From Orthonyx spaldingii (taxonomy: Eukaryota; Chordata; Aves; Passeriformes; Orthonychidae): a stretch of DNA of 64,000 nt. The position numbers and the translations under genes were made by a program. The notes under the pieces are model-generated. The model worked only from the letters and a program-made list of their open reading frames with translations. It ran no database searches and was not told the DNA's origin. Positions within the stretch are counted from its first letter, which is position 1; each line of letters opens with the position of its first letter. Positions 37,001 to 48,611 of this stretch are shown piece by piece. Location of the stretch: positions 1,034,956 through 1,098,955 of the forward strand of contig VZTJ01005907.1 of NCBI GenBank assembly GCA_013397795.1, in the 5' to 3' direction.

Positions 37001-40000
37001 TATGAGTTGAAGTCCAAGGCCTCAAGTGCCTCGCCCTGATGCACGCTGAGATGGAAAAAACCCTGATGCTGCTCTGTCAGACAGTATGATAGATGGTTAA
37101 ATGCCCTCTCCTGTTTTACTGAAGACAGGAATAAATTTATTATCAGGGCTGCAGGAAACCCAACTGCTTAATGGTCACAAAGATCCCTGAGTACCTACTG
37201 TTCTCCAGAAGGACTAGGTGGTAGTGCTGATGAACGAATTTGTGCTGATAAACATTATGTGCAATTTGCATGCCAGCTGGATCAGCTACTTACTTGCTAT
37301 TCTTTTTGCAACCATCATTTTTATCATAAATATTTTCCAGACGTACATCAGTAGCTCATATCGCTTGGCTGGCAAGTCTAAGACAAGACTGTCTTAGTAA
37401 GCCAGACGGTTTGTACAAAACAAGCTGACTCTGTACCCCAGAAAGTGGTCATTTCCTGATTCTTTTGAGTCTCTGAGCTCTTTCGCAATACCTATGGTAC
37501 ATCTGCAGGCAGATTATGGCAAGAATGTTATCACTCCACAGGCACTAATGGAGGAAATGTTATTTTGCTAGCTTGCATTATACCTCTTGCCAGTGAAATA
37601 TTATTTTTAAAACAACCTCAGATTGGATGGGTGTTGGAGAAGGCAGTTGGGACCCCAGCTCTTGATCTTGAGACTGCAGTTTGCAGCTGCAGTAAAACGT
37701 GTCACTGAAATGTAGGTGACACTCCGTATTGCACTTCCATAGAGAGGATCTGGCAGCACTCCCATGACTACGTAACTGTGATCTGTCTTGGTAAAGAGGG
37801 TGAATAGCAAGATGAGGTATGGGAAGGAGATAAAGGAAGGACAGAGCTGGAAAGTGAGAAATGCATGGGAGGAGTGGAACTGATGTGCAGGAAAAGGAGA
37901 GGGAGCAGAGGAGTGGAATATTAAATCAGCAGCTGAAGTGCAGGTTTGCATTGCAGCCCTCCAAGAGGCCAGAGCCAGTGCCCTGCCGAACAGCCCCGGG
38001 GCAGTCCAGGGCTGAAGCTTGTGCTACATCAGATGAGGCAAGGGGCAATACTGCTCTCCCCTCCAGGGCAAGCCTGGGGATGAGACTGCACAGGGAAGGC
38101 AAGGGAGTTTTAGACAGCCTGTCAGATTGTCGTTCTCTCGGTGACATTGCTAGTTGCATCAGGACAGAATTTACTCCTCACCTCAGGGTAGCAGGTGGGT
38201 TTTTTGTTGTCCTCAGCACCCTGCAGGAACACAAGGTTCTGAGGGTAATAAAGACATTTCCCCTGGGATTTGTTAAGCGTCTATGGTGACTTGTGATGAG
38301 AGCAGGAGGTATAAGGCTGGTTTTTTGGGGGTTGTTTATTTTAATGCTCCTGCATCTTCTGACCTGCAGTGGTCTTTCTGCAGTGCTCCCTGTACAGCAC
38401 TTAGAGAGGGGCACCCTGAAGAGTTGTGGTGGGTGAGTCTGGAGCAGTCCCTGGGTGGTTGTGTGGTGAATGAACAGGTCATTTCATTTCAGCCTTACTG
38501 AGCAGTTTAATCCACTGGCATATCCGAGACAATAACTCCTAACTTACTTTTTTTGCCTTCTTCCCTTAAAACATAAAAAAGAAGAGTGTGGAAGTAGGAA
38601 GCATACAGGAGTCCTTGTAGACTCCTGTTTGGTGGTGATTGGTTCAGATTGCGTTGTGCTTCAGTATTTTATTACTACTCTAATGCTTATGAGGGCATGC
38701 TGAGAAGTCCTTCAAAGGACAGTCAGTCTGCATGAGTGCAGAGGGTGATGCTTCCTCTCACTGCCTTACTATTAATAGGATGCAAGTCCAAATGGCTCTT
38801 AGGCTCTAGGTTTTTGACTACAGGAGGTCCCAAATCCAAACTCTCCAGCTCCGAGTGAGGAGAATGGGGAAGATGATAGAGTGCCAACTATCTGTGTTTT
38901 GCCCTTGACATTAAAGGCAGCTCTGTGCCCAAGCTGCAGCAAAACGGTAGTCCTTGCAGGCAGTGCACAGGCTGCAAAGACCTTTGTTGTTCATAGCACA
39001 AGCATCTCCTCTTCCTGCTGTAGCCTACAGCTCCAGCTGGTGAGACAAGGCATATGGCAGGCTGGGTGAGACTGATGGGTAATGTTTCTGGTATCTTAGA
39101 ACATGCTGGACAGCAATGTTTTCATTTTTAATTCCTTTATTATCCAAATGGCTGACTGAAAAGAAAGAAAACTGCTTGCAATGAAATGGTGCAGCAGCGG
39201 TTTGTTTCAGGTGGCTAAATCCACACTTTTAGTGTTTCTTGCCAAGCAATGGGGCATGGAATGACTTCTTACTGCCCTAGGGAAAAATGGACAATCCCCA
39301 GTCGTCTCTGCAGACACTGCAGACTCTTTATGCTGCCAACGCTCACTAAGGATCCTGTTTTCACATCTGCTCCTTTCCTATTTTATTAACTAAACAAAAG
39401 CTTGAATTTTAAGCAGAGGCTGGTCCCCACCCAGTTGTTCTCACCTTTGCACTGTGGTAAGGACAGCTGGTTTGGAGGCAAGGTCTTTCCAAAATCCTTC
39501 TGCTTGTGTTGATGCCCAAAAATGGGGCTATGCTCTTCTGAAAGGGCTGGCAGCCTGCTACAGTACTGCCTGGTGGCATGGCTGGGAAGGGGTACCTTAA
39601 ATAAACTCTTTCTTCTTTCTGGCTCAGGAGAGCTTTCCCACTCTGTTTACTGTCACTTGCTCAGAGGTCATCACTTACTTCACTTTCACATATGCTTTTC
39701 TCTGGGCGGGTAAGCAGTGACAAAAGAGCTTGTCTTATTTTGGTGCCTTGACCTGAGTGATTCACTCAAATCTGATGGTGCCTAGAAGGTATGATTAAAT
39801 ATCCATGATTGATTAAACAGCAGTGATGGCTCCAGCTCTATGTGTCATAGACATTTATTTACTGTTTTTAAGTCCTGGCCCTGTTGATAGCTGGTGTGTT
39901 ATCTAAACTCTTTCTCGAGGGTTTGCCAAAGTGCCCAAGAGTCCATCTGAGAATTGCTATGCTTGGGTCATTTTTTTAGATCGGGGTGCAGTGAAGAAAC

Positions 40001-43000
40001 AGCTTGTCCAGTTCTAAATATACTGTCCTTGACAGATGTGAAATAAGCCCACTGATTAAAATAGCTGCCTAGTTCCCAGTTCAAGATCTTACTGTATAAC
40101 ATCAGTGTTTGGCTGCCCTTCTGATAAACTTGGAGAAGGACCGATTTTCATTTTGTTCCTTTCAAAAGGGAAGAAGTTGAAGGATTGTCATGCAGCAGGA
40201 ATGCACCAATTCTAAGAATTTCTAAACAAGACCCCCACTGCATTGTGAATGGCTGCAGGAGCCAGGATTTATAGGGAGATTACTTGGTTAAACGTAGCCT
40301 GGAGGAATGAAAAATGAGCAGCCCAAAAAAGAGATTTGTTGAATATTTTGGCAGTGATATGGAGTGGCTTAATTTGTGAGCAATACCAAGCTATCTTTTT
40401 GCAAACAGATTTCTGAGAGTGATTTTTTTATTCTCAAATTGTGCCCTTTGGAGGCGCAGCTCTTGGTAAGATGTACAATTATACTGACTGCTCATGAAAC
40501 ATGATGGTACAATCTCTCTTTTTCTCTATATGGCCCAGTTGAATGCTTGGTGGAGCATCAGCTACCATACTAGGGGTGGTGGTGCTTCCTTGCCTTTGGC
40601 TCTTCTTTAATTGATGGCCAGAGAGGGTGGGAAGCAGGGCTGGCTGCAGGTGTGCTGAGCTGAGGATCCCTGCTGCAGAGGAGGATAGTGAACCATGGTT
40701 GAATGGAGAGCCACAGGTCCCTGATGAAGCTGAGCAGGTGTATTGCAGGTTCAAGCCCAGACTGAGGAGATTGAAAGGCATTTTGGTCCCTTTGCTATGT
40801 CATGCAGTGCCAGAGACATAGTCCACTTGCCCCTCTAGGTGCCACCCCCAGTCACCCACACATGTGGCTGGTGTAGCCTGGGACAAGTGACTATGAGGCT
40901 TCAGGGGTTAAAGGTGATGAGTTCAAGCCAGTGTGTGTAAAGGTTGTGGATGAAACAATGGCTTCATTTGAGTATAAAATTTCTGCTATTGCCTTCAGTA
41001 AAATGCCTAATTTTCCTGTGATAATTTTTGTGTGTGTGTATGCACTGGCATACATGTGTATGTAATCCAAGATCCCCACAAAACTGCTTTCCATTGGTAC
41101 AGCATCCCATAGGTGCCAGTTCTTCTGAAATTTTCCATTCAGCTATCTGCACAAATTTAATACTGCGTATGTCTCCAGGAGCTTTGTTTTTGCCCATGTG
41201 AAGCTGACTGTCTATAATGAAGTCATGAGTTATTTGCCTAAAATAGGAACCCAGACTTCAAAATAAGAAACCCAAAACCAAACCCACAGCTATTTTTTTC
41301 AAGTTCTAAAAAAAAAAAAAAAATCATATTTCCTTTTTAAATGAATCTCTCACCACTTGATATGAACTTGCAATTCTGCAAGACACAGAGAGCTTTTTTA
41401 AGCACATGCTAAACCTGAAGTCAGCGGAAGATCTAAGCAAATGCTTAAAGGTGAGCATGTGCTCAGGCGCTTGCTGATTTGGGACAGAGCATTCAATGTT
41501 TTCCTGAGCTGTATCTTATGTTTCAAAGGAAAAACCTTTGTTTTGCCAAACGGTTCATTTTTACTTTGCTGTGTGCTGAGAGCTCAGGATAATCCCATTT
41601 GGAAAGAAGCAAGGAGGAGGGAAAGTTACACTTGGGAAAAGCTATTTTCAGTACCTCTGTTTTCTCTAACCCCATTTTCCTAATTATGATCAGCTAATGC
41701 TGGCAGACTGGTTCACAGAAATTAGACCCCATTATATGGTACAAACCAGTCAATGAGGCCTGGAGTTGGACCCTACTTGAACATAAGTACAGTAAAGATC
41801 CCCTGTGGCTTTTCATTCCTTTTTATTTAGTTACTTAATTGAACCTGTACTGTTCTTCCTCTGTAATTGATTACCACACAGAAAAGGTAATGAAACAGAA
41901 AACTTTATTTTCTTTTCAGTGATCTTTATGGTTATCATGGAAATGTTTTTACTGCTTCCTTTTGGGACATAAAAGTTCTCAATATAGGCAAAGGGAAATC
42001 AATGTTAGTAAATTGAAGGCATTTACATGGTTGGAAGATTAAAAGTTTGAGGGAGGTTGTTGTTTTGGATTTTTTGGTCTGGGGTTCTTTTTCCCCTTTT
42101 ATTTTTTCTCCCCCCTGTGGCAGATCAGCTCAGATTTTTCACAATGAGAATTAATCTGGCATTTTATTGTCCCTTTCTTTTTTGCAAAACTGAATCACAG
42201 TGTTTGGGGACCTGGTCCAAAACCCACTCATGCCAAATGGGAATAGTTCCATCTAATTCAGTGGCTTTGGATCATACTGTAGAAGCACATTTTCAAGACA
42301 CATTTATATATGTATGCACACACACAGATGCCTGTCTGCTCCTCATCCCATTTGTTGTAACTGGGATTAATTTCTGAGCAAGATAGGGAAGAAACGTTTG
42401 GGGGTTTTTCCTGGATTTAAGGGTAAGCTGGTGGTAATTCTCAGTTCAATGGTGTCCTTTAAATCTCCTTCTTCTCATATTTCTCTCTGCTTCTTTAATT
42501 TGTGAAGCTTGGTTTTCTTCATTTTGCACGTTACCCCTTCTCCTCTTGTTCTTCTATATTTGTGTGTCTCCACTGCCTTTGGCAGGACAAGGGTCTCATG
42601 GACACAGTTCAGCCAGTACCCAGCACTGCACTTCACCCTTCATGAAACTGTGGAGATTTCTCAATGATGCACAGAGCTTGGCTGAGAGTTAAAGGACTCA
42701 AGCCTGAACGTTGCCAACTTTTCCCACCCCTTACCTTTGTGCATATAGGTTTTTTTTGCCTTGGAGCCATTTTAATAAGGACTATGTAACAACATAGTGT
42801 TGGCATAGCATGAGCAACATTATTCCATCTGTTTCTACTGAAAATGTAAAAATGTGTTAGTATAACATTAAGATTCCAATTTTCAACCATTAAAAATCAG
42901 GCAACACTGAAGTTACAGACTGCTTTTCATAACTATTTAGTGATTTTCCTTACCTTTGTTTTTTTGGAACTCCAGTTTAGATGCCTTTAAAAACAGTCTT

Positions 43001-43632
43001 GTGTTCAAAGAGTTTTGAGCACCCATCCTTGGAAACAAAGGCTTTCTTAGGTATTTCAGTTTGGGCAGCCAAAATTATTGCTTTCTGTTGACAGTGCTGC
43101 AGAGGTGGTATTTTAAAGAGTGTTTAGAATCTCACTGTAGAGATGAAGGAGAATTGTAAAACATTCATCTTAACTTCTATGAGAATTAACCTTACATTAG
43201 ACAGAGGGCTTGACCATGCTAACTTTAATATTTTGCCAAATTCAGGTTGGTATAAAAAAGAGCTTAAAGGGAATATTCAGTGCTTTTCTGAATTGAGACC
43301 TTAACACTTCTCTTTTATTTGATTTTTTTGTGTGAATAATTATAAAGATACATCCGGCAGAGTTTTCACTAAACATCACATTTTAAGCAGTGATGATAGA
43401 ATATCCTGTCAGTGCGATTGTGGTTATTTGTGCCAAAACTCTCATTTTTAAGAGTTATGCTGGTACAGTCAGGAAACAAAGTGAAGCAGCATGTGGCTTC
43501 CTGGCATTCGTGCCTACTGAGAACAGCTTTCGCTGTCAATGCTACAAACCCAAAACAATGATCACAGGGAGATATCCATCAACACAGAACAGTATTGAGC
43601 AAAGATATGCTGTACAAACAAATGATCAGGGA
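31097..43632. other. Intergenic, no gene recognised
   Basis: About 12.5 kb without a recognisable gene or clear transposon. It holds short simple-sequence tracts (T runs near 34072 and 34410, GT near 41030, A run at about 41309-41323) and unremarkable overlapping frames on both strands. The longest (36274-36843 and 36419-36895, +) overlap in different frames and resemble nothing I know. Confidence 0.6.
41308..41323 (+). repeat. Poly-A tract
   Basis: An uninterrupted run of about 16 A. No retrocopied gene body is visible upstream. Confidence 0.85.
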
Positions 43633-43812
43633 GTGAACAAGAAAAGGTTCCTTGATAGACCTGATTCTATGAACAAGGAAGAACTGGTTGGAGACATGAG
43701 AGTTGGAGGCAGCCTTGGCTGCAGTGACCACGGGGTTGTGGAGTTGAAGACCTTAAGAAGAGGGAGCAGACCGAAAAGCAGGATCACAGTCCTGGATTTC
43801 ATGAGAGCAAAA
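43633..43812 (+). pseudogene. CR1 endonuclease-domain fragment
   Basis: The frame reads NKEELVGDMRVGGSLGCSDH followed by GVVELKTLRRGSRPKSRITV and LDFMRA. This is the C-terminal part of the apurinic endonuclease domain of CR1 ORF2, where the catalytic SDH is typical (family form LGCSDHEMVEFRIL...TLDFRRA). The SDH triad is kept, but the domain is cut on both sides; the rest of the surrounding 166-codon frame (43390-43890) is not clearly CR1. It is a dead fragment. Confidence 0.85.
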
Positions 43813-44114
43813 TGCACCTCTGTAGTGGTATATCCTCCCCTTGCCCCCCTCTTTTTCAGGCCACACTGTGATCTAAGAAATGCCCATTAGGCCTCGACCA
43901 TGATGAAAAGCATCTGAGCTCAGCTCCTCTTGAGCTTATCAGAAACACTTTCTGCTTCCATAACTTGTACTCTCTAACCAGCCCCTGCTTTTTTATTTTA
44001 TGAACAGCCTTGGAAATTATTTTTTTTTTTGCCTTAGTAGCATAACATTCTTGCTCTCACACTTTCAATGAAAGTTTCCAACCTGAAGTGCTGCCAGGAT
44101 GAAAAATTGTTATG

Positions 44115-44345
44115 ACTAAAGCCTACTCTCTTACGACCCTATAAACAGTGGTCTAAAGGAGACCCTTTGAGCTCTCCTGGACTGCAAAGGGCTGTGGCCA
44201 GCAACCTCCCTCTGAGTGGGGCCTCTCAGGTTTGCTGCACTCAGAGGATTACTGAACAAGGACAGATCCTGGAGCCCACTCATTGAGCCTTGACTCTTTG
44301 CCCATTGAGAAGATGCAAAGGCTTCCAAAGTATTTCACTACCTTC
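44115..44345 (+). mobile_element. Possible LTR remnant of an endogenous retrovirus
   Basis: A TATA-like CCCTATAAAC at about 44139-44148 is followed by GC-richer sequence (GAGACCCTTTGAGCTCTCC, GGACTGCAAAGGGCTGTGG) whose layout recalls avian ERVL LTRs. The ends, primer-binding site and poly(A) signal were not found. The assignment is from memory and weak. Confidence 0.3.
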
Positions 44346-44484
44346 GAGAAGTTTTTACAGGTGCCCTGTACAGACTCCTTATGTCTGTGTGCATGTGAGT
44401 GAGCCTATGCTACATCAAATGTGGGAGAAAAGCTGCTCTGCTAGATGGCAAGGAGTGCCAAATTGAATTCAGACTTACAAAGGA

Positions 44485-44715
44485 AGTGTACAACATTGTA
44501 GAAGGCTACCAGGTTGATTAAACAAGATTTTTCCTTTGTAAATCCATGCTGGCTCTTCCCATTCTTATTCCTCATGTGTTTGGAAATGCTTTCCAGGACA
44601 GTTACCTCCATCAGCTTCCTAGGGACTAAGGTGAAGTCAACCCATCTGTAGCTCCTCAGATTTTCCTTATTGCCATTCTTGAAGTTGGAAGAATATTATT
44701 TCTGCTCCAGTCATC
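44485..44715 (-). pseudogene. CR1 reverse-transcriptase fragment
   Basis: The minus strand codes pieces of the CR1-type RT. One is the degenerate equivalent of GNYRPVSLTSVPGKIME (here GNKENLRSYRWVDFTLVPRK, LME). About 30 codons on comes SQHGFTKGKILFNQ, and after a frameshift NLVAFYNVVHF. The order and spacing fit RT motifs 0 to 2. Frameshifts and substitutions make it non-functional. It is an old copy, oriented opposite to the endonuclease piece at 43.7 kb. Confidence 0.85.
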
Positions 44716-45056
44716 AGCAGAAATTGTTTGAATTCAAGTGCTGGCTTATATAAAAGTGTTTAAAATTTTCCATAATATTAAATAGCTCAAGGCCTCTTTC
44801 ACATATATCTTTGGAGTGTTACTGTATTAAGTTCCTCCTAAAAAGAAATTCCATCTTTTTAATAGATATTACAGGTAGGTACACTCAACAGAGAGCAACT
44901 GCAAGTGAACATTATCACATCAGTTAATGTGTGCGATACATTTAAAATAGCTTGTACGTAGCTTATCCAAAATCTTTAAGGTAGCATGATGGTTCTGAAA
45001 TTATTTCGGTGGTGGTGGTGAAAACAGGGAGAGTTGTTTTTTTACCCGTTTTATTT

Positions 45057-45065
45057 TTTTTTTTT
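45057..45065 (+). repeat. T tract
   Basis: A T-rich run, TTTATTTTTTTTTTTTGGG, just before the CR1 copy at 45.09 kb. Confidence 0.7.
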
Positions 45066-45089
45066 GGGTATGAGGCGCTGGCATGTGTT

Positions 45090-45302
45090 CAGGTTTGGGC
45101 AATGAAGCTGGTGAAGGATAGCCATTAGAACAGGCTGCCCAGGGAAGTGGTTGAGTCACCATCCCTGGAGGTATTTAAAAGAAGTGTAGATGTGGTGCTT
45201 AGGGACGTGGTTTAGACACGGACCTGACAGTGCTGGGTAAATGGTTGTACTTGACGATCTTAAATGTCTTTTCTACCTTAAATGATTTTATGAGTCTATA
45301 AT
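45090..45302 (+). mobile_element. CR1 LINE 3' end, internally deleted
   Basis: GGGCAATGAAGCTGGTGAAG (CR1 region near the ORF2 end) runs directly into CATTAGAACAGGCTGCCCAG and the 3' terminal part (GGTGCTTAGGGACGTGGTTT, AAATGATTTTATGAGTCTAT). Sequence normally lying between these blocks, a few hundred bases, is missing at about 45119. The 3' terminal 175 bases are well preserved. Confidence 0.85.
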
Positions 45303-45639
45303 TTGCTCTGGGTGCCATAGCAAACCATAGTAAGAGAAAGAAAAATGTAATTTTATGGTGGCTGCTCTGCTGTCTGATACAGCTGCTTGCAAAAGATCCA
45401 AGTGTGTGCTGAGAAGCTGCCTCTCTGTTCCTCCTCAACATCTCTGTGAACATGGCTCCACTTGTGCTCCCCGACACTGAGTGCGCACGTATTGGCAGCA
45501 TCCCCAGCAGCTCTATGCTGGCCCTCTGAGACCAGGGTGGACCTGTTCCTCAGCCTTTGACAGTGCTCCTCCCTGAGACAGGCCTCCAGGGACCCTTCAT
45601 ATCCCCTGACTGCTGGAGCTGGCTGCTCTCAAATCTGCC

Positions 45640-45653
45640 TTTTTTTTTTTTTT
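45640..45653 (+). repeat. Poly-T tract
   Basis: 14 consecutive T, no associated element seen. Confidence 0.8.
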
Positions 45654-46531
45654 CATGAGGTGTGACTCATCAGACCATCAAGCAGCAACCTCATAAAAAT
45701 GGCTTTTCTAGAGCCATGGAAACCACAAGATCCCATTACAAGCCGTTTCATTTTCAGTGACTAATGGAAGGTCAGCAGTAATGAGACAAGAGAAAATTCT
45801 TAACTCTTTCTCAGGTTCCCTTTTTCCTCCTTAGTGAAAACAAAGTTTACTAGTAAATGAAATTCAGATCAGATGGGTGTTCTTTGTACATGCTTCGCCA
45901 GTGCCTGGCTAGCTGACAGAAGACTGCCAAATGATGGTTCAAATTTCTAGATTTTCCTGCAAAAAGTATTTGCTGCTTGTAAAATATGTTTCAGCTACTT
46001 CAAAGGTCTCAAAACAGATGCTTTTTAAAAATTCTTTTATTTTTTCTTTTTATTTTCCATTTATGATTTTATTGATCATATAAGTGAAAGTGGTAAGGAG
46101 CAAAGTATCAGGATTTCAGACTGCATTCATGAGCAGATAAGCAGACCTTCATGTCCAGACAATAAAACAAGCTGGTGAAGTTAGTGTAGCCAAGTCCTGC
46201 AGTTAAAATTGCAGAGCTGGGAATCTGGAAGTCTCACTCATTAACTTAATTGCAGCATATTAAGAAATGAAGAGGGTAAGAGGGCAACCAGACACAGAAA
46301 CACACTTCTGAGCTTAAAAAAAAATTGAGCTGCATGCGCTGTTGGCCCTATTAATATGATTCAACATAGGCCAGCTTTCAGACCTGTGCAGAGATCTTGT
46401 AAAATTAATGTGAGCAGTATGCTGAAAAATATAGAGGCATGGGACTCATAAGCAAAGGCTGGGAACTAAGCTTATGGCTGGCAGGATGGGCAGTGTAGGA
46501 CTGTGAAGTGGAGGGCTGTGGAGCATCATAT

Positions 46532-46551
46532 GCACTTTAATTATCAAGTGC
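46532..46551. promoter_or_regulatory. Inverted repeat around a homeodomain core
   Basis: GCACTT, then TAATTA, then TC, then AAGTGC form a near-palindrome with two NKX-type half-sites (AAGTG) around a TAATTA core. It lies in an AT-rich non-repetitive block (46530-46680). A possible enhancer element; not tested. Confidence 0.3.
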
Positions 46552-46796
46552 TTTTTAATGTCTGTTGGGGGCCTATTCAACTTAGAACGATTATACACAT
46601 ATGCAAGAGCTTGTGATGTAATGGGCTCTGCATTGTGCTGAATATTGAAGGAGGGCTATTGCTGGAGTCAGAGACCTACACAGCCAAGGCTTAATTAAGT
46701 GACCCTGCAGTCAGCACAAGCATGTGTCGTATAGTGCAAAGGATTGTGTGTCATATTTTTCTCCTTCATTCCTATCTTGCATTCCCCTGTTTTCAG

Positions 46797-47071
46797 CTCA
46801 GTGCAGGCCTCAGGGATAATGGCAGGTGGGTCCTGGACTGGACACCAGTGGCCACTTTTACCCCATGCCTGTTGGCTACTGACTGAAATCAATTGCTCTG
46901 CCTCACTTTACAGCAGCAAAGTATTTGGTCTTGCTTCAATCTACTTGAGAAATGGCACTTCTTCTTCTCCATTTTCCCACCTTATCAAATCTCCAAAGGC
47001 ATCCCAAATTCACCCATGGCTTACCTCCCACCCAGGGGCAAACACACTTATGCAAGCTCTAAACAGCAAAG
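46797..47071 (+). other. Candidate exon A of an unannotated transcript
   Basis: It is preceded by a long pyrimidine tract ending CATTCCCCTGTTTTCAG and followed by AAAG|GTAAGTGG, both strong splice sites. One frame is open throughout (91 codons). An ATG at 46819 has good context (A at -3, G at +4) and starts a peptide MAGGSWTGHQWPLL... with no family I recognise. The exon exits in phase 1, matching the candidate exon at 48421. The same frame continues past the donor to 47238, so the unspliced frame alone is 164 codons from 46744. It may be a lncRNA exon, a young gene or a pseudo-exon. Confidence 0.35.
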
Positions 47072-47083
47072 GTAAGTGGGATG

Positions 47084-47182
47084 ATTTTTTTCCCCCTTCT
47101 TTCTTGTTTTTTTTTTTTGTTTGGTTGGGGTTTTTTTGGGTTTTTGTTTGTTTGTTTGTTTGTTTTTGGTTTTTTTTTCTAG
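47084..47182 (+). repeat. T-rich / (TTTG)n low-complexity tract
   Basis: Long T runs with GGTTGGGG and a (TTTG)5-like section, ending TTTTTCTAG. It lies in the candidate intron after 47071. Confidence 0.9.
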
Positions 47183-48420
47183 TTCTTCATTTGCCTTTGT
47201 ATAGAAAACTTCTAAAAATGGCTTCTAATTGCAGGTGAGGAGATAACTCTTAGGGACAAATAAGCACCTGTGCAGTTCCTCCCAGCCACAGTGTGCAGAA
47301 ATTTAGGGAGCTGTGTAACCACAGTGATGATGCTTCTTCCCTACCTCAAGTAGCTGGTACCATTATAGGAGTTATTTTTTTAAACTTGGCCAAAAACTCC
47401 TCTGAAAGCTTTCTATATGGAAAGTATGAAGAATAGCAAGGATTTAAAATCCAATCCCTGAACCTTACATGGCCTGATGTGGGAAAACCCCATAGTTCAG
47501 AATGAGACATGGACTCTCCATTAGCCACCTGGTATTGCACCTGACCTCTGGGCTGCTTGGAGAAATCCTTGCCAGTGAGTGTTGTCCCAGGTCCGAAATA
47601 CAGAGCCCCTTTCCAAGCCCAGTGCCATGCCCATCCGGGGTCACCAAACTGTAAAGTCTTGTGGATGCTGTGGAAAAGCTGTGAGTCACAAACATCATTT
47701 CCTGCAGCATCACTATGTGTGGGTTCCTGCTTAGGGCTATATAAAAGCAAAGGCTGTGCCACCTCCAAGAACACACATGGTGAAATTCAATGGCTTATTC
47801 TCAGGTGTTTGCATCTTCAAAGAAGCTGACTAAATTAAAAGAGTTCTGTCAGAATGTCTGAGTCCTTTGGAGGTCCGGCTCAGTCGTGCTGTTTAGTATC
47901 TATGTACCTGTCACTTTGCTTTAGTGTCATCAAGCAAGGAAAGGCGAAGAAAACAAGATATGAGCTCAAGTGACCCCATGCGGGATAAATTGAAATACTG
48001 ACAGACTAGAGGCAAGCACAGGCTTCCCTGACTACAGCAATATACAACTGATGGATGTGATGAAACACACAAATGCTTCTGTCCAAGGGATTTTCTGGTG
48101 AATGAAAGGTGATGAGGAAAGTTATTTCAGGCTTTTCATTGTAAAATCTTTCATAATGCAGATGGCTTCTGCATGGCCTTCAGTACCAGCAAAAGAGGTG
48201 TTTCTTGGAAACTTCAGAGAAAAGTATAAGAACATTTCAACATCAAAGTGATGACTAACATCATTCTCTTCCCTATATGCTGTTATTGATCCTCTTAATG
48301 GCCCTCATTTATTGACTTCCTTTTTTGCTGCACCAGGAATCATTGACTCATGAGTCTAGGAGTTTTTTGGCTGAAGATGAATGTAGTTATACTCTCATTG
48401 GCTTGTTTCTGTTGTTTTAG

Positions 48421-48611
48421 ATCTTACTGACTGGGAATTTCCTACGAGAAAATTATCAAAGAAAATAATCCTATCCCACACTGTGGTGGCGAGTCCTGAA
48501 GAGAAAAGTAGGCTGCATCATTTTAGTACAGAACTGAAAGACTTGATCTGGGGATGCCCAAAGATGTGCCAGGCTGCTCCAGAGGTACAATTCATTCAAA
48601 CCCAAGAATAA
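48421..48611 (+). other. Candidate exon B (possible terminal coding exon)
   Basis: It follows a good acceptor, GGCTTGTTTCTGTTGTTTTAG. With the first two bases completing a phase-1 codon, the frame LTDWEFPTRKLSKKIILSHT... stays open for 62 codons to TAA at 48609-48611. It lacks an ATG of its own near the 5' end, so ordinary ORF finding misses it. Joined to exon A the frame would be 147 codons. An alternative donor, CAGAG|GTACAA at 48585, would leave a 164-base internal exon in phase 0. No known domain is visible; the peptide is basic near its start. Confidence 0.3.

Noticed and set aside
40730..40780. Possible tRNA-like B box (AGGTTCAAGCC)
   Set aside because: No A box at the right distance and no cloverleaf could be folded.
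43390..43890. 166-codon open frame as a host gene
   Set aside because: Its recognisable part is the CR1 endonuclease domain; the rest has no family resemblance.
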